From Lachnospiraceae bacterium (GTDB lineage Bacteria; Bacillota; Clostridia; Lachnospirales; Lachnospiraceae), in NCBI GenBank assembly GCA_020860745.1, contig JAJBTR010000113.1, positions 1 through 8,204 on the forward strand: a DNA stretch of 8,204 nt, read 5' to 3'. The stretch's first letter is position 1. Every line of letters starts with the position of its first letter. Both the position numbers and the translations under genes were made by a program. Below the pieces are notes generated by a model. The model ran no database searches. It was not told the DNA's origin and saw nothing but the letters and a program-made list of their open reading frames with translations. Shown here in pieces: positions 5,864 through 8,204 of this stretch.

Positions 5864-7732
5864 TTAAACCTGCCCAATTCTTTCTTTTAGATACTTTTTC
5901 ATGCCAGAATCCGTACAATAAACACAGCATCCTTTTATGCCACGAGTCAGTAGAGTTCTGTATGTATTTTTAATAATCTCATCCGCTCTTTTTTTGCTTC
6001 TTTCGGATTCTCCCTGTACATTTTCTTAATTCCTTTCAACGATTGATCCGTTCGAGCTCTTTTCGTAAAATCTGTAATAACCTCTCCGTTTTCATAACGC
6101 ATATCATCGCCAATAATAACACCGACATAATCAAATTCAAGACCCTGAGCTGTATGAATACACCCCACTTCATTAACAGAGGACTCACTTACCGCGAAAG
6201 GTTCCCCGTCATGAAGATTCCAGCTCATCTCAAAATCGCCAATCTTTATATCATGATAATCAGTATTATTCTGCTCTTTTTTAACCATTCCCAACAATAT
6301 CCCGCAAGAATTCTCGAACGATTATTCTTTCTGTTATGCTCTAGTACAATATCTCTCATTTCTTCCGGAGAATCGCAAATTCTAATATCGTAATCCAAGC
6401 CTTCCAGATCATAATTTGCCGTCTCTCTGATATCAAATACATCGTCGATCCAAGCCAAATATCCATCCGATCCGTTGCACCGAAATTGAGACTGTAATTC
6501 CAGATGATAAATCATGGAGTCTTCCTCCTTAGCCCATTTTTCAATTTCTTCAACAGAGCCAATGTCGTCCATGGTAACTCTTTGACTTTCGTCTATAAAA
6601 AAACACTGCATGAGGAAGTATGAACAATTTCTTTAATCTGATTCTCTCCCTTATTGTGAAACATACCGGATTTCTCATTTAATCGATAAGCCTCGTCCAC
6701 CAGTAAAGTATTAACAACATTATTTCCTGCCTCCGTATATGTTCCTGATCCTTTAAACATATTATCTACACTGAATTTTTTCATCTGTCCCTTCAGTTTT
6801 CTAAAATACACCTGTCTCGGTGCACTATTCTTAGACACATACTGTACCAGTTGATCACGCATCGTCAAATCAGCAAGCAGATTTACAGCAATTACCGTTT
6901 TCCCGGTTCCCGGTCCTCCCTGCACAATCACCGTGCGTTTCCTGCCATCCTTCTGCGATAACTCTGACAAACGAAATATTTCCTCATAGGCGACCTTCTG
7001 ATCATCAATCATGATAAATTCTTTATTGCCCTTCAGCATCGATGCAATCGAATTTTGCAAACTTTTCGACGGTCGAATTTTCCCATGGTCAATCAGATAA
7101 AGCAGGTCTTTTTTATCCCCTTTTACGATGAATTTTTTTATAAATGCTCTTAATTTGGATAATTGTCCTTTTGTAAAGACCGGCGCGTCGTCCAGATAAT
7201 CCTTATACTGCTCGGCATCCAGAGGATCATTTGTACACCGAATATAATTATGCAGACACGCGCACGGATGCAAACCTACTCTCTCATCCTGAACGGACGC
7301 ATTATAATCATAAATCAGCCTTGCATAGGACCATGCCTGATAAGAAGGATGCACCACTCGGCGTTTTGCTCCACCCGTGTATGTCTCTACCAAGGCATCT
7401 GTCCCATCAACTTTCTCCAGATTCTCCCACTGTTTCAATTCAACAATAACAATATTTGATTCATTCGAATCATCATATCCCGATAGCATAAAGTCTACTC
7501 GTTTTGATGTATGCGGAATATTATATTCAATCGCTACACCTGCGTCAGGGGGAATCGCACTGTCATTTAAAACCTTGTACATATAATTCAAAGAATTTTC
7601 CCAAGAGCGAAATTCCGCTTTGGCAGTATGCCTCCCCATTTTTCTCAAAATATTTTCTACAATCTCTATAGCGATCGAATCATTTTCACAACTTGATAAA
7701 AAATCGGTTTTTAATCCATCATAAACAATCAT
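5864..7732 (-). pseudogene. DUF2075 nuclease-helicase (PD-(D/E)XK plus P-loop), broken by three homopolymer frameshifts
   Basis: Reconstructed length is about 623 aa. Residues 65-100 carry a PD-(D/E)XK-type nuclease signature: D80 in KRVDFMLSG, then E98-L-K100 in NIVIVELKQW. Walker A is GGPGTGKT (272-279) and Walker B LLVDEAYRL (343-351). After the first break comes FFIDESQRVT, then EVGCIHTAQGLEFDYVGVI, the hallmark late helicase motif of DUF2075, and TYRTLLTRGIKGCCVYC near the end. The frame breaks at A7 (6597-6603), T6 (6277-6282) and T7 (5989-5995, + strand bases). In each case one extra base restores the continuous protein, down to the TAA at 5864-5866. The ATG at 7730-7732 has AAAGGA upstream. 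Expected role: ATP-driven DNA or RNA processing with nuclease activity, probably defence. If the breaks are sequencing errors the gene is intact. Confidence 0.88.
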
Positions 7733-7768
7733 TTTTTTCCTTTATAATTATCTGTCGTTACCCTTTAT

Positions 7769-7796
7769 AGTATAGCAATCGTTATGCAATTCCCAA
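7769..7796 (-). promoter_or_regulatory. Candidate sigma-A promoter for the DUF2075-MazG pair
   Basis: Read on the - strand, TTGGGA (7791-7796) and TATACT (7769-7774) are separated by 16 bases, close to the vegetative consensus and about 37 bases upstream of the helicase ATG. The 70-base gap between the PH-domain gene and the helicase would then contain an internal start. The -35 box is only moderate, so a single longer transcript starting upstream of the PH-domain gene remains possible. Confidence 0.45.
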
Positions 7797-7802
7797 AACA
7801 GC

Positions 7803-8180
7803 TCACTTTAAGGCATAGCAACCAATTATTTTCCCTATCTGTACTATATCGCTGCGTCCGGTAAATTCAAATTTTACTTTTCCTAATCCAGAAAAATACA
7901 TTTCCAATTCACTGTCAAGATCCAATACCCCCGCTGTTTCAACAGAAAAAGCACTTACTTTGGAATACGGCAATGAAGAAAAATCTTTCTTCTTACCCGT
8001 CACGCCCTGAACATTAACTGCAATAACACGCTTATCTGTAAACACACAATAATCTCGAATAGCTTTGTACACACCAATAACGTTTTTTCCATCAATCAGC
8101 AATGGTCCTATCTGATCCATCACTACTTTAGGATCTGTTTTGCTCATCTTCAAAAATGCACCGTTTTTAAAATCAATCAC
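7803..8180 (-). CDS. Bacterial PH-domain protein (bPH family)
   Basis: A 125-aa cytosolic single-domain protein. The central run, with YCVFTDKRVIAVNVQGVTGKK followed by SSLPYSKVSAFSVETAGVLDLDSELEMYFSG, is the diagnostic core of the bacterial pleckstrin-homology family. The length fits one complete domain and there are no membrane segments. The start is GTG at 8178-8180, chosen because a near-perfect AAGGAGGG lies 6 bases upstream and the domain begins right after it. Bacterial PH proteins of this type are widespread in Firmicutes and form rings in crystal structures, but their cellular role is not settled; some have been linked to cell-envelope stress. It precedes the DUF2075 gene by 70 bases on the same strand. 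I see no evidence that the two work together. Confidence 0.9.
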   Translation of the reverse strand: MIDFKNGAFLKMSKTDPKVVMDQIGPLLIDGKNVIGVYKAIRDYCVFTDKRVIAVNVQGVTGKKKDFSSLPYSKVSAFSVETAGVLDLDSELEMYFSGLGKVKFEFTGRSDIVQIGKIIGCYALK

Positions 8181-8204
8181 GACTTTCCCTCCTTAGATTT
8201 GTTG

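Overview
The window looks like a Firmicutes (Clostridia, probably Lachnospiraceae-like) chromosome. I base this on strong AGGAGG-type ribosome sites, the families present (bacterial PH-domain protein, XRE regulator, DUF2075 helicase, MazG-like pyrophosphohydrolase, six-TM voltage-gated-type channel) and the protein flavour. The taxonomic call is inference, with no marker gene to confirm it. By eye the first 3.4 kb is richer in G+C than the second half, so the window is probably a patchwork of an accessory island and other segments.

Left part (207-3380, + strand): a compact operon of three genes. The first encodes a 242-aa helical protein I do not recognise. The next two encode P-loop ATPases of the BREX-associated DUF2791/BrxD type. 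The first ATPase gene carries an in-frame amber codon (1910-1912) that splits a 390-codon frame into 303 and 86 codons; its true end overlaps the start of the second ATPase by 8 bases. In related loci such ATPases usually accompany a helicase or other effector. None follows here: the operon ends in a short start-like ORF and an imperfect 34-bp direct repeat, then a 156-bp fully palindromic MITE-like element flanked by TTA duplications.

Middle (3731-5498): an intact voltage-gated-type potassium channel whose start lies only 23 bases from the MITE, a cluster of three hairpins, an XRE-family repressor, and (- strand) an orphan C-terminal piece of a cation diffusion facilitator (CDF) metal transporter whose membrane domain is missing.

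Right part (5540-8180, - strand): a bacterial PH-domain protein, then a large DUF2075 nuclease-helicase immediately followed by a MazG-like nucleotide pyrophosphohydrolase. The helicase carries an N-terminal PD-(D/E)XK nuclease signature. Its frame breaks three times, each time at an A/T homopolymer and each time as if one base were missing, so it is either a decayed or contingency gene or a homopolymer artefact of sequencing.

Most interesting are the paired-ATPase operon, which looks like a minimal or cut-down BREX/Shango-like defence locus, and the nuclease-helicase plus MazG pair, a plausible second defence module. Both have a broken key ATPase gene.
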